Notes: generated by a model from the sequence alone, not told the origin. 64,000 bases of DNA from Prinia subflava (GCF_021018805.1 NC_086258.1:17038192-17102191); one strand, 5' to 3'; positions 19,871-32,756 are shown, counted from the first letter of the stretch. Program-made: numbers and translations.

Positions 19871-21558
19871 CAAACAGGGTCACAGTGCATCTGTCTATTT
19901 ATATTGAAGGCAGTGAAGGTTGTTTGCTCCAGCTGGTCTGAAAACTGGAGACTACACTAAAAATTATATAAAAGGCATCACAATACTTTCCTGCTTTGCC
20001 TTCTTATTAGCAAACATAGCTGTGAGGCATGATTATGGGTGCTCATCATTTCCATTGTAATTATGAGGTATTATTTGTAACACCATTTAAATTTGCCTCT
20101 CAGTAATTCACTTAAGAGAATCTGACTTCTGTTCACTTCATTGTTGTGTTCTTGGTGTCGGAGTGTAACAGAATTGGTTTGTTTTGGCCAGTTGAGCAGA
20201 CCCATTTTTCGTGGGGCAAAAGGATTGCAATGATTTAAAAAAAAAAGCAAGAAAAAAAATTAAGGTTTTCAAAATTCATTAGGTCCAATATCAATTACAC
20301 ACTTTGGATTCTTTTTAAAAAAGCACAGACGGTTTAGCAGATGAAAGCTGCCTCTCGCCTCTGCTATTCTGAACTTCCAGGATTTCACCAAAATGTGCAA
20401 GAATTTTATTCAGGTCAGTTTAGGGACAGCTTTGCTTTTGCAGTGAAGCACAGAGCTCCATATCTCAGAGGTCCAAAACAAATACATTGTGAATTTTAGC
20501 ATATATCTGGCTTATTACATTCCTGAGAAGGAGTCCCAAGATAGTACTGACAGTGAACTGTGGAGTGTTTCTCAGGGGCAGCATAAACATCCGACAGCAC
20601 ATCCTTTATCCAGGCTATTCCCCTCTTACCACTTAAGGCTTGACAAGATTCTGATAGGATATTTGCAAAAAAACAAACAAAAAAAATAGTGGGTAACCGT
20701 TAAACAAAAGGCAATCATATCTACATTTATACAAGGCACTAACCTAAATTCTGGCCTCTTCTAACCATAAATTTTTCTTAATATTAGTTAAAACTTTTTA
20801 TTTTGGTGTGATGTAATTGCCTGTGAATATCTGCAGTACGGTATCAAGTTTTAAAGCTGCTGAATGTTTCTTAGCCTCAGTTGTTTACACAGCTTTGCCA
20901 AACTTTAATGATTTGAGATGAGATTTTACAGGTGAACAATCTGCCTTCAGCAATATTTTCTCTTTAATTTATATCTAAAATGACCTGCCTCTTTCTTGGA
21001 TGAGGACAGAAACAAAAATAACTTTTAGCTAAGTTAAACGGTTCAACAAATTCTTCCTTAAAAATTCTTCCCTGCCTGTTCCAATTTGGACCAGGCGTTT
21101 TATTGGGACCATCCTTCGAAAAATGTGGGAGATCTACAAGTTTTTGTAAAGTCAGGGTTTGCATGACCTCAGAAAAACCTGCACTTGCAGGAATCTTTGG
21201 GGCAGGTTCAGCACAGGGATGGATCTGGGCTGTTCCCAGCTCCAGTGACCACTGCAGTCCCCACCAGCCTGGGGCATGAGGAGGATGAGTGTGGTGTCCT
21301 GTCAGGAGTCATTCTGTCTGAACTCACTGTCCCTCAGTAGGGCATTAAAAAAAAAAAAAAAATCTCTGTATCCTGCTAACACTGAAGTCTTTGTGAGGCA
21401 GTCCTGCCCAGAAGGGCACCAAGATCAGGTAAAAGGGAAATCAGAGCTGCACATCAGTGGACACAGGGAGGAAAGGTCCTTATGAAACCTGCATCTAAGG
21501 AACCCTCCTTGCTCGTGCTAATGAGAAAACCCAGTACAGGATTTCCACTGAATGAGGA
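19871..21558. other. Unique non-coding sequence, partly AT-rich
   Basis: No repeat family was recognised. Parts of 20130-20960 are AT-rich with short A-runs (20237-20246, 20667-20688), and an A-run lies at 21347-21361. No coding exon was recognised. Confidence 0.5.
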
Positions 21559-21998
21559 TGATGCCTTAAGTTTTAGCTTTCATATTTTCCAGGTTCTGTA
21601 CTGCACTGGTATGTAACTCTGAACTTCATGTAAATGTGAGCAAGTTCTCCTCACAGGTCAGTCAGACAAAACAATCCTTCTCCAGCCCCAGAACCAAGGA
21701 CACCATTGCAGCTTCAGGCTCAGAAAGTGCAAACAACAGGGAACTGAGGAGAGCAAACCGGGAGGATGGGACTGCATAACCTGAAGCTGTAATTGTACAA
21801 TTAACTCCAATATGGAAATGGACCAAAACTTATAAAAGTGTGAAAACTCTTGGGTGACCCACTGTCCATATTGGGTGGAGCCTTGACCAGGCTCTTGTAC
21901 TGCCCAAGATGTATCCTCTGAAGGCCTTTTTAATAAATACCCAGTTTATTCCTTTAAAACTGTCTAACCTCTGTCCTAGGCAGCCTCTCCAGGCATCA
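21559..21998 (+). mobile_element. Solo LTR, TGATGCC family, subfamily B, complete, AGGA target duplication
   Basis: A complete 440-bp LTR begins TGATGCCTTAAGTTTTAGC and ends CCTCTCCAGGCATCA. A perfect 4-bp duplication AGGA lies at 21555-21558 and 21999-22002. The promoter box TATAAAAG (21831-21838) and the poly(A) signal AATAAA (21932-21937) are intact, unlike the degraded TATA of the A copies. No internal retroviral sequence is attached. Confidence 0.95.
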
Positions 21999-24991
21999 AG
22001 GACATGAAGTGTGGAGCTTCCAGGCTCAGCAGCAGAAGCCCCCAAGCAGAGCATGGCCAGGACCAGGAGCTCTGACACCCCTGGATGGGAGCTCTGATAT
22101 CCCTGTTTTTGAGGCCCCCCCTGAACCCCTCAGAGGGAACTCAACAGCCTCAAGGCCAGGCAAGGCAGGCACTTCCCAAAAGTCAGCCCCACTGGCTGCA
22201 TCAGGAGTTTGGCACCATCAGGAGTTTGGCTCAGGAGCTCGGCTCAGCACAGCCAAAGAGAACAGACTGACCCATTAAACCTTCTACAAACAGCACTGCA
22301 AGGGCCTTTCTGTTCCCTGAACATTTGGCAAACCTTCCAGTCAGGCTGGATTCTGGAAGCTGGCAGAGCTGGGGGCCTCCTTTCTGCTCTGAGCTGGCTC
22401 GTTCCCTCCAGCTCTGCACACACCCACAAGGACTTCTCATGGTATCTGGGACTGTGGTCACCAAAAATAAAGCAGACAAGAGGAGCTGATGGACTGGGAA
22501 GCAGCTGGTTTTAGGTTGAAAGGGAAGGCACTGAAGCATTTTTCCTTTCTTCCTCTGCCTTCCTTCTGCTTCTTCATTCCTCAGTTCCCTCTTTTCTCAA
22601 CCCAAATCCCTTAATCTCAGTGCTGATAATTGTAATTACTCTAATACCTTGCCATCTGAGCAGCTCAGAAATGTCCATCTCGGGCCAGTCCCTTTCGTGG
22701 TGAGGAAGAATGAATATGAAAAGCACATGGGCTCCTCCAGAATTTTAATTTAAAACAAATATGGAGTCAGGTCCAGATTAATGACATTTCCACCAAAGGC
22801 TGCCTTTTGCTGGGGGTTTCTGAATCCACGTTGCTCTTTAGTCGAAGAAGGAAGGTGATGATGGGGGGTGACAGCTGGAAAAGCTGATGGAGAAGGGATG
22901 GGCTTTCTCCAGGCTCTACTGTTCTGATCCACACCCAGAACTGTGGTTAACAAATCAGGGACATGATTCCCCCCTTCAGCTGCTGGACTTTGGCAAAATA
23001 TTCAAGGATCGTGGGTGGTCAGCACAGAAATCACTGCACAGCCTCTTCCAAGGAGAAATGGCACACAAAAAGAGCAGTTCAAAAAGCGACAGTGGGAGCA
23101 GGGGCCGTGGGGAGGGAACTTCTTTCCTAGGGCAAAAGAAACCTGGGAAAGGTTTCAGAAGCAGCAGAGGGGTGATAGGGCTTGGGAGGAGCTGATGAGC
23201 TCGTTATTGCCCGAGGGGGGTCAAAACTTGGAAGTCTTCGTGGGGCAAGTCAGGATGGGAATTAAAAAGCAGCGATTGCAATCTGAATTTGTACTACTCT
23301 ACACCTCAAGTACACAGGACATTGGCTTTCCAGTCATGTACCCAATTAGAGATTGTAATTTTTAATTAATTTCCTTAGCAGTTCTTGAAGGACCACAAAT
23401 TTATCTAACAAGACAACCCACTTAGTCTGCAGCCCAGAATGCTCCTGACACTGCAAATATTCAGGGCTGGCTCCCTTTTTCTGTCTCCACAGCAGCTGAT
23501 TCCAAGTCCAAAAGGTACAACAGGTGAGAGAGGTTTTGTAAAAGTTTTGGCTTCTTTTCTTCTCCACTAAGGTTAGGATAGAGACACAAGAAACTTAAGT
23601 TTGGACTTGGGATGTCTATTATCTCTTATCTATTTACAGTATTTACAGACTTATACACCATGAACTCTTGGAAAACAGAGGTAAAATGGAGATGCTCTAA
23701 CTCTTTTTAAGGTTATTTAAGAGAATTTTAACTAATAACAAGGTGACATTATATTATTTATGCATTTGACCCAATAATGACCATCCGAGGTCTGCAATGT
23801 AGGCCTTTTTCACCCAGTTACAGAAAACCACCCAAACCCATGAAAAAGAAGAAAGAAGGTGAAGGGGAAGGACTTAGACAACACCCAAAATCCTCCACCT
23901 TAACTCACACTTATTACTATATACTAAAATCCTAAATTTAAGTTTCTAGCACTCGAGCAGGTTTGACTAGAAATGTCAGAGCCACAAGTGGATCCTGTTG
24001 AAAGTTTTCCAGCTCGCAGACATTGGCTGGCTTTCTAATTCACTTCACACAGAGTTTTCTTCACTGAGTTCTTTGCCCACTCTTACCAGATTTGGGGGGA
24101 AAATGCTCTGACTGTTCTTTAACCACCAGTGAAGCATTAGTGAGACATGATTTATCAACAGAAAGGCTTTTAATTGAATATATAGGTACAGGAAGACAGC
24201 CACCAGTGATACCCCACACTATGCAAGCCCAGGAGTGGCTGCCATACGTGGAACAGCTTCACCTCCCCCAGCAGCTGCTTCTGCACATTTGCTGCCCACA
24301 GCAGTGGGGACGTGGAGCCCACAGCTCACATGGAAACCAGGAGCAGCTCGAGTACAAACAAATGCTCTAAGCTGAAAATCCAAAGCCTAAGAAAATCTCC
24401 AGCCCAGGATGAGAATGAGGTGACCCACTCCGGGAACAAGGTGACCTCTTTTTACCCCATTTCTGATGGTTCTGATCCTCTCAGTCCCCATGCAGCCACA
24501 CTGTGAAATCCATTTGAAACATCAGAGAGAGGCTGTGCATCAAACTAAAATGAATTCTTCTGCACACCCAGCCCCCTTACAGGCCAGCAAAAGGCTCCTG
24601 CTTTTCTCTGCTACACCATTTCTGTGCCCTTTGGCTTGTCAGATCACGTTCTTCACGGAAATCAAGCAAGCATTTGAGTCCCTTGAAAACCCAAATTGAG
24701 ATGCTCGGGTTTATTTTATTCCATTTTCTTAAGCCCAAATAGAAAAATAGGTTTATACACATAAATAAAAAAATAATAACCTGCCATTTAAATCCTGTTC
24801 AGTCAATTAGCTCAGGGCCTCGCTCTGAGCTAATGCGATCGTCTTTCTTTGTTTGCTCCTATTTATACTGCTCTTTAAAGTTCATTAAAATCACTGCTGC
24901 TATCTCACACAGAACAACTGTTCAAAACATCAGTGTCATGCAGTCGAGAAATTTATGCTTTGAAGTTCCCTCCTTTACTCATTTTTATTCG
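21999..24991. other. Mostly unique sequence; possible further LTR remnant at about 23570-23960
   Basis: A 17-bp unit (CATCAGGAGTTTGGCAC) is tandemly repeated about 2.7 times at 22199-22245. From about 23570 to 23960 the sequence has the look of an antisense passerine ERVK-type LTR (purine-rich GAAAAAGAAGAAAGAAGG near 23844, then CCAAAATCCTCCACCTT near 23885), but I found no ends and no target duplication, so I do not list it separately. The part at 24690-24960 is AT-rich and repeat-free, CNE-like by composition. Confidence 0.4.
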
Positions 24992-25044
24992 CTTTTTTTT
25001 CTTTTTCTTTTTTTTTTTTTCTTTTTCTGTATTTTTCCCCCCCC
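24992..25044. repeat. T-rich/pyrimidine tract
   Basis: CTTTTT units and a long T-run are followed by eight C residues, nearly all pyrimidine on the plus strand. Simple low-complexity DNA. Confidence 0.9.
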
Positions 25045-28000
25045 TTAATGACTAAACCAGTTTTATGCTCTTCACAGTTATTCCAAAATCTGTTCCTCCT
25101 GACACGGGGCTGATACATCATTCCTCATAACCCTTTTTCTCATTTTCATCATTTCTCTCCCTCCCTCGCTTTGGCTCTCTGCTAAGTCCATCACAGCTTT
25201 GTTTTTATATCCTCGTCGCTGTATTTTATAGCCCAGTAAAACCTAGAAAGCTGCTTCAGAAAAACACACACACACACGCCAGCCCTTTGATGTTTGTGTT
25301 TGTGTGGCAGCTCGCTGGAACGTGTCAGCCCTCGCACGGAGACAAAACCCCACCAGCCCTGGGTGCATCAGCAGAGCCAGGGCAGGGACAGGGGGACAGA
25401 GGACAGGGGGACAGCAGAACAGGCATCCCCACCTCAGATAAATCACCTTTTTGCCCCATTTTCCCCCTCCACAGCGAATTGCTGCTGGTTTTCCAGTGTG
25501 AGAAGCTCCATGGGATGGCAGATGTTGACATCCCCAGGGTATCACCCCTGCGAGATGCCTGCTCCCCTGCACGGTGCCAAAAAGCAAAAGGCAACATCTC
25601 CAGCCAAGGAGAGCTGCTCAGCAGTGACAGACAGCCACAGCAGAGCCTTGGCAATGGCAATGGCAGAGCCAGGCCCAGGAGCAGGTGGAGGATGCTTGTA
25701 AAAATAATGGGGATTGGGCTGTAAGCTGGCTGCAGCAGGACGAGGGCAGCTTCACTGCCCTGTGCCCTAAGGATTGTGTTTGACACTTCTGCAGCAAATC
25801 ACTCTGCTCATCCAGGCAGTGCTGGCCCTCCTACATCTGCAGGGAGACACGGGACAAAGTTTCCAGTGGAACCTAGAGATTATCTCCACTGTGGCCAAGG
25901 ACAACAGGTTCAGCTGCCATAAATCCATAAATCACCTAATGGAGAGGAGGGAGCCCACTCCAATTCCAAACCTTGCCCTGAGTTGCAGCAGGGTCCCCCC
26001 ATGCCAGACCTAGGACAGGAGCTGCTGCCCCAAAAGCTTCTGTGCCTAAGCAAAACTCAGAGGAGTGCCTGTTCTAGGGTCCAAAAATAGTACAAAATTA
26101 ATGAACACTAAAAAGAGAATTATTTTCAGAGTGGTGCTGTACCTGGCAGGTAACACTGCCTCTCCTGGGACCTGCACAGAGGCTGGTTCACAGAGGACTG
26201 GGAGGAGAAATGTGGATTGATTCTGCATGTGTCCATCAGGTCCAGATCACAGACTGCCCTGTTTTAACCAGCAGCCTAGTCTCTCTTCTGCTGGTCTTCA
26301 ACAGATTTTTGAGGCTTATAAAAACAAAATAACCTGTGTGGTTATTCAGGTACACATCAGTAGATCACTTTAGTGATCACCTGTGCTCAAATTTTGTTTT
26401 GAATAAAGCAGTTAAGATCACTCCTCAAGCTGTACACAGGTTATATCACTCTGTAATTTTGTTCCTATGCCCTTTAGAAAGTGATATTTCCCACTCCCCC
26501 AGAAGAACTGGAGAAACTTCTGTGCTGAGAATGAGCAGAAGACCTCTGTCGGGAGCCAGGATCGGTTTTCAGCCTGCAGCAATTAACGAGTGCTGTAGAC
26601 CATCACTTAATATGCTACAAAGAGCACTGCCAAATCTCAGGATTATATCTGCAGCTTTACTCTCAGGTCCCCTGTGTCTGGAAACATGTGATTCCAAGAA
26701 AATCTCAGCTTTAATTATTTTTTTTTTTAGATGCTCTTCTGAATTTTATGTCTGCAGACAAAATCCTGAGAACACAAACAGTAAAGGCCATCAAAAGCAG
26801 AATAAAGAGTTCTGTATCAACGTATTTATATTTTTTTAACTTTTTCTTCTGAACAGTCTCTGGAGTTGAGGACCTGTTTTGTGGTTTCTTGGTGCCACAG
26901 TGACCAGTGAATGCTGTGAGCCCTCCCTTAGCAGTTTTATAAAGAGTTCTGGCCCCAGCCCCAAAGGTCAGCAGGTGGCCGGGACACTTCACCACCACCG
27001 TGTCACCACCATGCACAGATCAGTCACCACCTCATCTTTGCCATGGCTTTTGAAAGATGAAAACACTATTTTCACCTCTAAAGCCTGGGGAACACGAGCT
27101 GGAGGGGGTTCTCTGATTTGTCTTGGCTGAAAGCAGCAGGAGTGGAACAGCTCCTGGTGCCCAGGTTCTGCCTGCAGCTCTTTCAGCTCGTTCACCTCAA
27201 ATCATGTAAGAATCTGAAGGGCAAAGCTCCTGGTGAGCTAAGGAAGCTCTGCCTGGCGCCTGCCCAGGCAGACACGTGCCAGCAGTGCCACGCTCAGCCC
27301 TCCCCACGAGTGGCTGTTGTCTCACTCTTCTGATGACAGCTTGGGAGCAGTAGAGAAATCCAATTTCTCAACATCAGATTTACAGCTGAAGTGGGCCCCT
27401 CTGACAAGGGAAGGCATTGTGCTTATTCAAGCTGATCAAGAACCTGAGAGCAATTTCTATGGGAAAAAAAAAGATCTGCTTTAATAGAAAGATATTGAAA
27501 GTGAACTCACAAATTGCTTTGGGTTTCAGGTGAACAAAGCACATGAAGGATTTGATTTTCAGCTGCTTCCCCTTTTTTCTTTCCCCAAAACCACACTGCT
27601 CTCAACAGGAATGTGATGCACAAACAACTCTAAGAGCCACAGGACACTGCCCAGACCTCTGTGCTCCTCATTTTCACACAACAGGGAAAGTTGCTGGGGT
27701 TTGATCCAGCTTGTACATCCTCCAGGAAAAAGCGTCTCCCACACAATGCCCAATAAAAACTCGGTGTCACCTGTTACACGAGACTTCTAAAACATGGTGA
27801 CACAGCCAGAAGGCAGCAAAACACATCTCCAGGAGCTCACGTGGGCCAGCAAGGCAGCAGCACCCATCTCAGCAGTTTTGGAGGCCAAGGGCACCCAGAA
27901 AACCCCACAGCACAGGGAGTGGTGAGGTCAGAGCTTCCCCCTGTACAGCACACCAAGGGTTAACAGCAGAGGGCAATCAATGCACCATCAATTTAGGCCA

Positions 28001-29822
28001 GTTTTTACACAGCTAATTTGTCTGTCTTCTTGAGATGTTCTCCACCAGGGTCTTGACCATGAGCCTGAAGTACAGCGTGGACAATGAGCAAGGTTTTACG
28101 GGGTGAAGAGTCCTGAGCACGTACCACGCCCCAAAAACCCTGCAGAGAAATTCTGGGTTGAAATGCCTAAACCTGCAATGGGGTGGAAAGGTTTCTGCTG
28201 TGGTTATGGTTCCCTGGGTTGAGTCCTCAATGTTTACCACCCTGGCTGGAGGATTCAGAGTCGCTGAAGGTGAAGGTGCTGATGGGCATACAGAGAATTT
28301 CCAGACACAGTGCAGCCCTCCTCTGATCCACTGAGCTGTGCAGCCAGCAGGGACAGACCCCACACCTCCCTCTCCTCATGTCACTGCCCCTTGCCAGCCT
28401 CCCAAAATGCTATGTGTCACCCAAACATACAGAAAAAACCCAAACTGATAGGTTTGTTATCAAACATCTCCAGCTGCAAAAGCAGGCACCAATTCCCTGT
28501 CAGATACCAATTCCCCGCTTCCTCTCACCCTCCATTTCCAGTGCATGGTGAGTTCTCTTCTAGCTCCACACTGATCCTGGCCATGCTCAGTAACCACAGC
28601 ACAAAAATACCCTTGGTGGGCATTCACAGGCTCTCCCATTCCCCTCAAACTCCTCTGAAGGACTCCCTCAGCAGCACTGCTCTCACCCAAGCCCCTACTC
28701 CAGGGCATGGATGTTTGCACCCAGTAGCAACACTAAAAACAGGATTTTGGGGTGTCTAGACCAGGCAGGCCACCAGCTCAGGAGCTTCTGGTAAGGAGCC
28801 TGCACTTGAGCTGAGCACTGGAAAGGAAGTGATCGGAGTTAACCCTGCAGAAATCTCTGAGAATATTCACGTACTGAGCTCCTACCATGGTGCTTACAAA
28901 GCCAAAGCAGGCAGCAGTCCAGACAGAGCCACTGGGGAACAGTGCAGGAATGAGCAGGCAGGGCCCCCTCGCCTGCACAGGCAGGACATAAAACAGAAAC
29001 ACAGAATTTATCCCACTCTGGGCTGGGCTGGGCTTCTCCCCTTGGCTGGAGGATTAGTGGCCACTCACAACGCCTCTCCCAGCAGCTCTCAGCTTGTTTC
29101 CCAAGGAGTTTATTCTGTTTGCAGTTTCTCATTCCTGCTAATCTCTCACAGACCTCTTCAGCTGCTCTGGGGTAAGGCTCAGGCTGAGCCACGTGCCACG
29201 AGGCTGCCTCTGCTCATCCCGTGCCTGCCTCTCATCCTGCTGCTGCTCATGGAGGCAGCACAGAGAGAACGGGTGGGTTGGGATGCCCAGCTCCAGTGCT
29301 TCTTTCTGTGGGGAAGAAAATCAGTGGGAATGTTAAAAGGGGGAATTTTATTTGCTTGAATGCAAGTTCAGATGGTGACTCAGAGCCAGCTTGTCCAGGG
29401 GACTTGCATGTGGCTACAGCCCTGCCCTGGGCTTTTCCCAGAGCCCCAGCTGCTCATCTTTGCAGCTTGAAAGACCTTTCAAAGTAATTTTTGAAACCTC
29501 ATAACTGCTTCCAGAGTCCACACATTCCTTCTGCCTAGAATAAAACTCCAAAAACCCTTTTAAACAACAAAAACCAGCAAGGGAGCACTCAGAAGCAACC
29601 TGACAAAAACTAGAAAGCCCTCGTACTCCAGCAACCCCAGGCCAGTTTCTGGGAAGAAGGCAGGGTATGGACACAGGGCAAGGGATCCCACAGCAGTTGT
29701 GAGGAAAGAGACTCCTGTTTCCAGCACAGTAAGGTGGGCACATCTTTTTGGCCCTGATGATGACAATTCCCCTGGCTCCTGAGCCCTCTTTCAGCAGACA
29801 TGGGTGCCTTTTCCATACAAAA
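25045..29822. other. Unique non-coding sequence
   Basis: An (AC)7 dinucleotide run is at 25264-25277. Open frames of 135-167 codons (for example 25287-25724 and 26336-26839 plus, 25325-25786 minus) have no domain and overlap on both strands. A segment at 28010-28250 is richer in CpG than its neighbours but I cannot assign it. The part near 27690-27790 with CCCAATAAAAACTC vaguely resembles an LTR poly(A) region, too weak to call. Confidence 0.45.
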
Positions 29823-30715
29823 CTCACAGAATTCATAGAATTCAAAGAATTACCAGGTTGGAAGAGACCTCCAGGATCATCGAGTCCAACCCAGCCCTAA
29901 CACCTCAACTAAACCATGGCACCAGTGCCACTTCCAGTCTTTCTTGAAACACATCCAGGGATGGTGACTCCACCACCTCCCCAGGCAGATCATTCCAGTA
30001 CTTTATCATCCTTTCTGTAAAAAACTTTTTCCTAACATCCAACCTGTATTTCCCTTAGTGCAGCTTGAGGCTGTGTCCTCTCGTTCTGTCAGTGCTGCCT
30101 GGAGAAAGAGACCAACCCCACCTGACACAGCCCCTTTCAGGGAGTTGTAGAGAGAGATAAGGTCACCCCTGAGCCTCCTTTTCTCCAGGATAAACACCCC
30201 CAGCTCCCTCAGCCCTTCCTCACAGGGTTTGTGTTCCAAGTCCCTCACAGCCTCGGTGCCTCCTCTGGACATGCTCAAGGATCTGCATGTCTTTCCTGAA
30301 CTGAGGGGACACAGCTGGACACAGCCCTCAATGTCCTTCCTGAACTGGACACAGCACTCAATGTCCTTCCTAAACTGAGGGGACAGAGATGGACACAGCA
30401 CTCAATGTCCTTCCTAAATTGAGGGGACAAACTGGACACAGCACTCAATGTCCTTCCTAAACTGAGGGGACAGAGATGGACACAGCACTCAATGTCCTTC
30501 CTGAACTGAGGGGACAAACTGGACACAGCACTCAATGTCCTTCCTAAACTGAGGGGACAGAGATGGACACAGCACTCGAGGTGTGCCCTCACCAGTGCCC
30601 AGTCCAGGGTCAGAATGACCTCCCTGCTCCTGCTGGCCACACCATTCCTGATCCAGGCCAGGAGCCCTTGGCCTTCTTGGCCACCAGGGCACACTGCTAG
30701 CCCATGTCCATCTGC
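29823..30715 (-). mobile_element. CR1 LINE, ~0.9-kb 3' fragment with the end of the reverse-transcriptase ORF
   Basis: On the minus strand the fragment runs from the C-terminal part of ORF2 to the 3' tail. Recognisable ORF2 pieces are SREVILTLDWALVRAHLE (about 30568-30621), [10 protein letters not shown] in the repeated zone, and [18 protein letters not shown] (about 30139-30192), which match the well-known CR1 ORF2 C-terminal order (...REVI-PLY-ALVRPHLE-C, then the [10 protein letters not shown] block). The tail at 29823-29880 has the reverse complement of the CR1 terminal octamers and AGGTTGGAAGAGACCTCCAG. Frameshifts and an internal tandem array (30287-30578) make it non-functional. It is the longest CR1 in the window. 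Confidence 0.95.
30287..30578. repeat. 43/44-bp minisatellite inside CR1 ORF2, 7 units
   Basis: Seven consecutive units each begin ATGTC(C/T)TTCCT(G/A)AA on the plus strand: 30287-30330 (44), 30331-30360 (30, with a 14-bp internal deletion), 30361-30404 (44), 30405-30447 (43), 30448-30491 (44), 30492-30534 (43) and 30535-30578 (44). From 30361 on, two unit types alternate: 44-bp units with GACAGAGATGG and 43-bp units with GACAAACTGG. This gives an 87-bp higher-order period. The unit is the CR1 segment that encodes the CVQF...PQFRKDIE stretch of ORF2, so the array grew from the LINE itself. Confidence 0.95.
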
Positions 30716-32019
30716 TGTCAGCTCCTCCCATCTGGTTCTTCAGGCTGCCCCTGTGCCACAGACCCAGCAGGACAGAAAGGATGAGCATGGCCAGCAGTTT
30801 CTGATGACAAAAACCCTGCACTGACACAGAGAATGGACCTGGGTGTTTCATGGGAGTCCAGAGTGAAAAAGCCTCCCAACACTACTCCTGAAAGGAACAT
30901 GAAGAACTGCTTCTCAACGTGATGCTCCTGTTTTTCCCCTTTCTCTTTTCATGCTCCAAAGAGTGAATAACTTCAGATTCCATGGAAGAATGGAGAGAAG
31001 GACACCAGGAATGACTCACTTACTGCTGCCATTCTTTTCACTGAGTTTTCCTCCCTTTTGAACATGGCCCTGGCTGGTTTCCCAAGCAAGAACTGAGTGA
31101 GCTGACTGTTCATCCATCTCTTTTTAAATTACTTCTGTACTACATTGAATAATTGTGCCTCCATTTTACTCCAGGGCTAAAGGTGACTAACTTAAAGGTG
31201 ATTATCTTTTGTTAATAGCCTGCATTACTGAGAAGGATCTCAGAATTACCTTTGTAATCCTTCTCCACACTTTAATGTTGCTATTATTATTAATACTGCT
31301 ATTTAAAACATTTTTCTCCTGTCATGTGGAAGCAGCAAGTGCTGCTTCTCAAAGAGATGGTGGAAAGGCTGCCTGATACTATCAAGCAGAAAGAATCCAG
31401 GGTGTCACACCACTTTTTTCCCTTAAAGGTGGTGGGATTCAAGTCCAGTCACAAAGGAGAGGCATCGTTTGATCAAATTGATGCAGAATGGCTGCAGCCA
31501 GGTTCCCACAGTCAGTATGGATACCACCCATCTGGGAGCGTGGAGGATTTGTGCAACACCTTTTATCTTTTAAATAAACCCATTTTCACCCACTGCCCCA
31601 CTGATAGCCCTGTGGGCACTAGCACTGGTTGCCTTTCTTTCCCCTGCTCCACGCTGGAATGCCACCCCAAACCAAGAGTTTGCAAGCCCAGCTTCAGAGG
31701 CAGCATCAGTGACTGCAGGTTTTTCTCCCCTCAGGTTTCAGAGGAGCTCATCAGCATTGCTGCAGAGGGATCTTCACCATGCCAGGTCACACAGGACTCC
31801 TGGAACACCCCCTCAGGAAATCCCAGCACACCATGAATAATCTGTGTTAGCCTTACATTTTTCACGGCCCTGACATTCTGCAGTGTCTGCCTTAACAAAT
31901 CTCATTTGCCAGGCTTTATCCACATTGTCTGCTGAACCCTGAGCCCCAGCATTGCTTGATAAGTGTTGGTGAGCACTCAAAGGAAGGCTCTGCAAGGACT
32001 CTCTGCCAGCACCACTGCC
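30716..32019. other. Unique sequence with a domainless 170-codon open frame
   Basis: An ATG-to-stop frame runs from 31324 to 31836 on the plus strand. It has no recognisable domain, signal peptide or membrane segment, and I do not call it a gene. No repeats were recognised until CR1 begins near 32020. Confidence 0.5.
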
Positions 32020-32282
32020 TGGCCACCCTTTCAGTGAAGAAATGTAAAACCTAAACCCTGCTTGGTGCAGCTTTAGGCTTTTTCTTCTTCTCCTGTCTCT
32101 TGTTCCCTGGGAGCAGAGCCTCACCCCACCTGGCTCCACCTTCTCCTCAAGGTCCCCCCTGAGCCTCCTTTTCTCCAGGCTGAGCCTCTCCAGCTCCCTC
32201 AGCTCCTCCTCATCAGATTTGTGCTCCAGCCCTTTCCCCAGCTTTGTTGCCCTTCTTTGGACACGTTCCAGCTTTGCCCAGG
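32020..32282 (-). mobile_element. CR1 LINE ORF2-end fragment, left copy
   Basis: Plus-strand words CACCCTTTCAGTGAAGAAAT, CTTGTTCCCTGGGAGCAGAG, CCTGAGCCTCCTTTTCTCCA and CTTCTTTGGACACGTTCCAG are the reverse complement of CR1 ORF2 (C-terminal [10 protein letters not shown] region and upstream). Neither the 3' terminus nor the rest of the element follows. The sequence breaks at 32282, where a probable LTR begins. Confidence 0.93.
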
Positions 32283-32752
32283 TGTTGGAAGAACCCAGCT
32301 CTACAGAGACAGGGCAACTGAGAGGTGTTTTTAAAGGTTTTATTCCATTATCAATCTCGTAGAAGGGTGAGACACAAGAGATGTAAAACTCAACACCATT
32401 CTATCAGAAGCCAAAGTATTTCGTGTTTACAATACCTTATAAATGGTTTTCAGCCTATCAGCTTTTGCCACACAATGCTGCTAATACTTCTAACACCAAT
32501 CACCTATTGTTTTACCCCACGTGGTCTTGCTACCATGCATCTTTCACAGTTCTAATTCTCAAAAATATCTGGTCTGTTTGCAAGGCCATCGTTTGAAACT
32601 TGTTTCCAGTTTAATTTCCCTCTCAGCAATGTCTGTCCTGTTCCATGGCCTTCCTAAGCCAGCACACCTTATCTCAGAGTTTGCACACAGATGTACAAGG
32701 CTGTGTGAGCCTTCAGTCAGGCTTTGAGAATCCCCTACAAATCCATTTCTCA
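32283..32752 (-). mobile_element. Probable LTR (ERVK-like?), antisense, between two CR1 segments
   Basis: The stretch starts TGTTGGAAGAACCCAG and ends ...CCATTTCTCA, so it could be a TG...CA-bounded LTR of about 470 bp read on the minus strand. An AATAAA signal would sit at 32338-32343, in the expected place near the 3' end. It replaces CR1 sequence exactly at 32283, and CR1 resumes at about 32757. I find no clean target duplication, only the ~100-bp CR1 duplication described separately. The family guess is from memory of passerine LTRs and is uncertain. Confidence 0.5.
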
Positions 32753-32756
32753 CATC

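Noticed and set aside
23570..23960. Antisense ERVK-type LTR
   Set aside because: The texture is suggestive but no TG...CA ends, poly(A) signal position or target duplication could be fixed.
30006..30851. Minus-strand frames of 120-139 codons with repeated Cys/Leu/Ser/Pro blocks as a repeat protein
   Set aside because: They are frameshifted CR1 ORF2 sequence plus the 43/44-bp array; no intact frame of the LINE remains.
31324..31836. A 170-codon ATG frame as a gene
   Set aside because: No domain, signal or family resemblance; the frame length is within chance for a window of this size.
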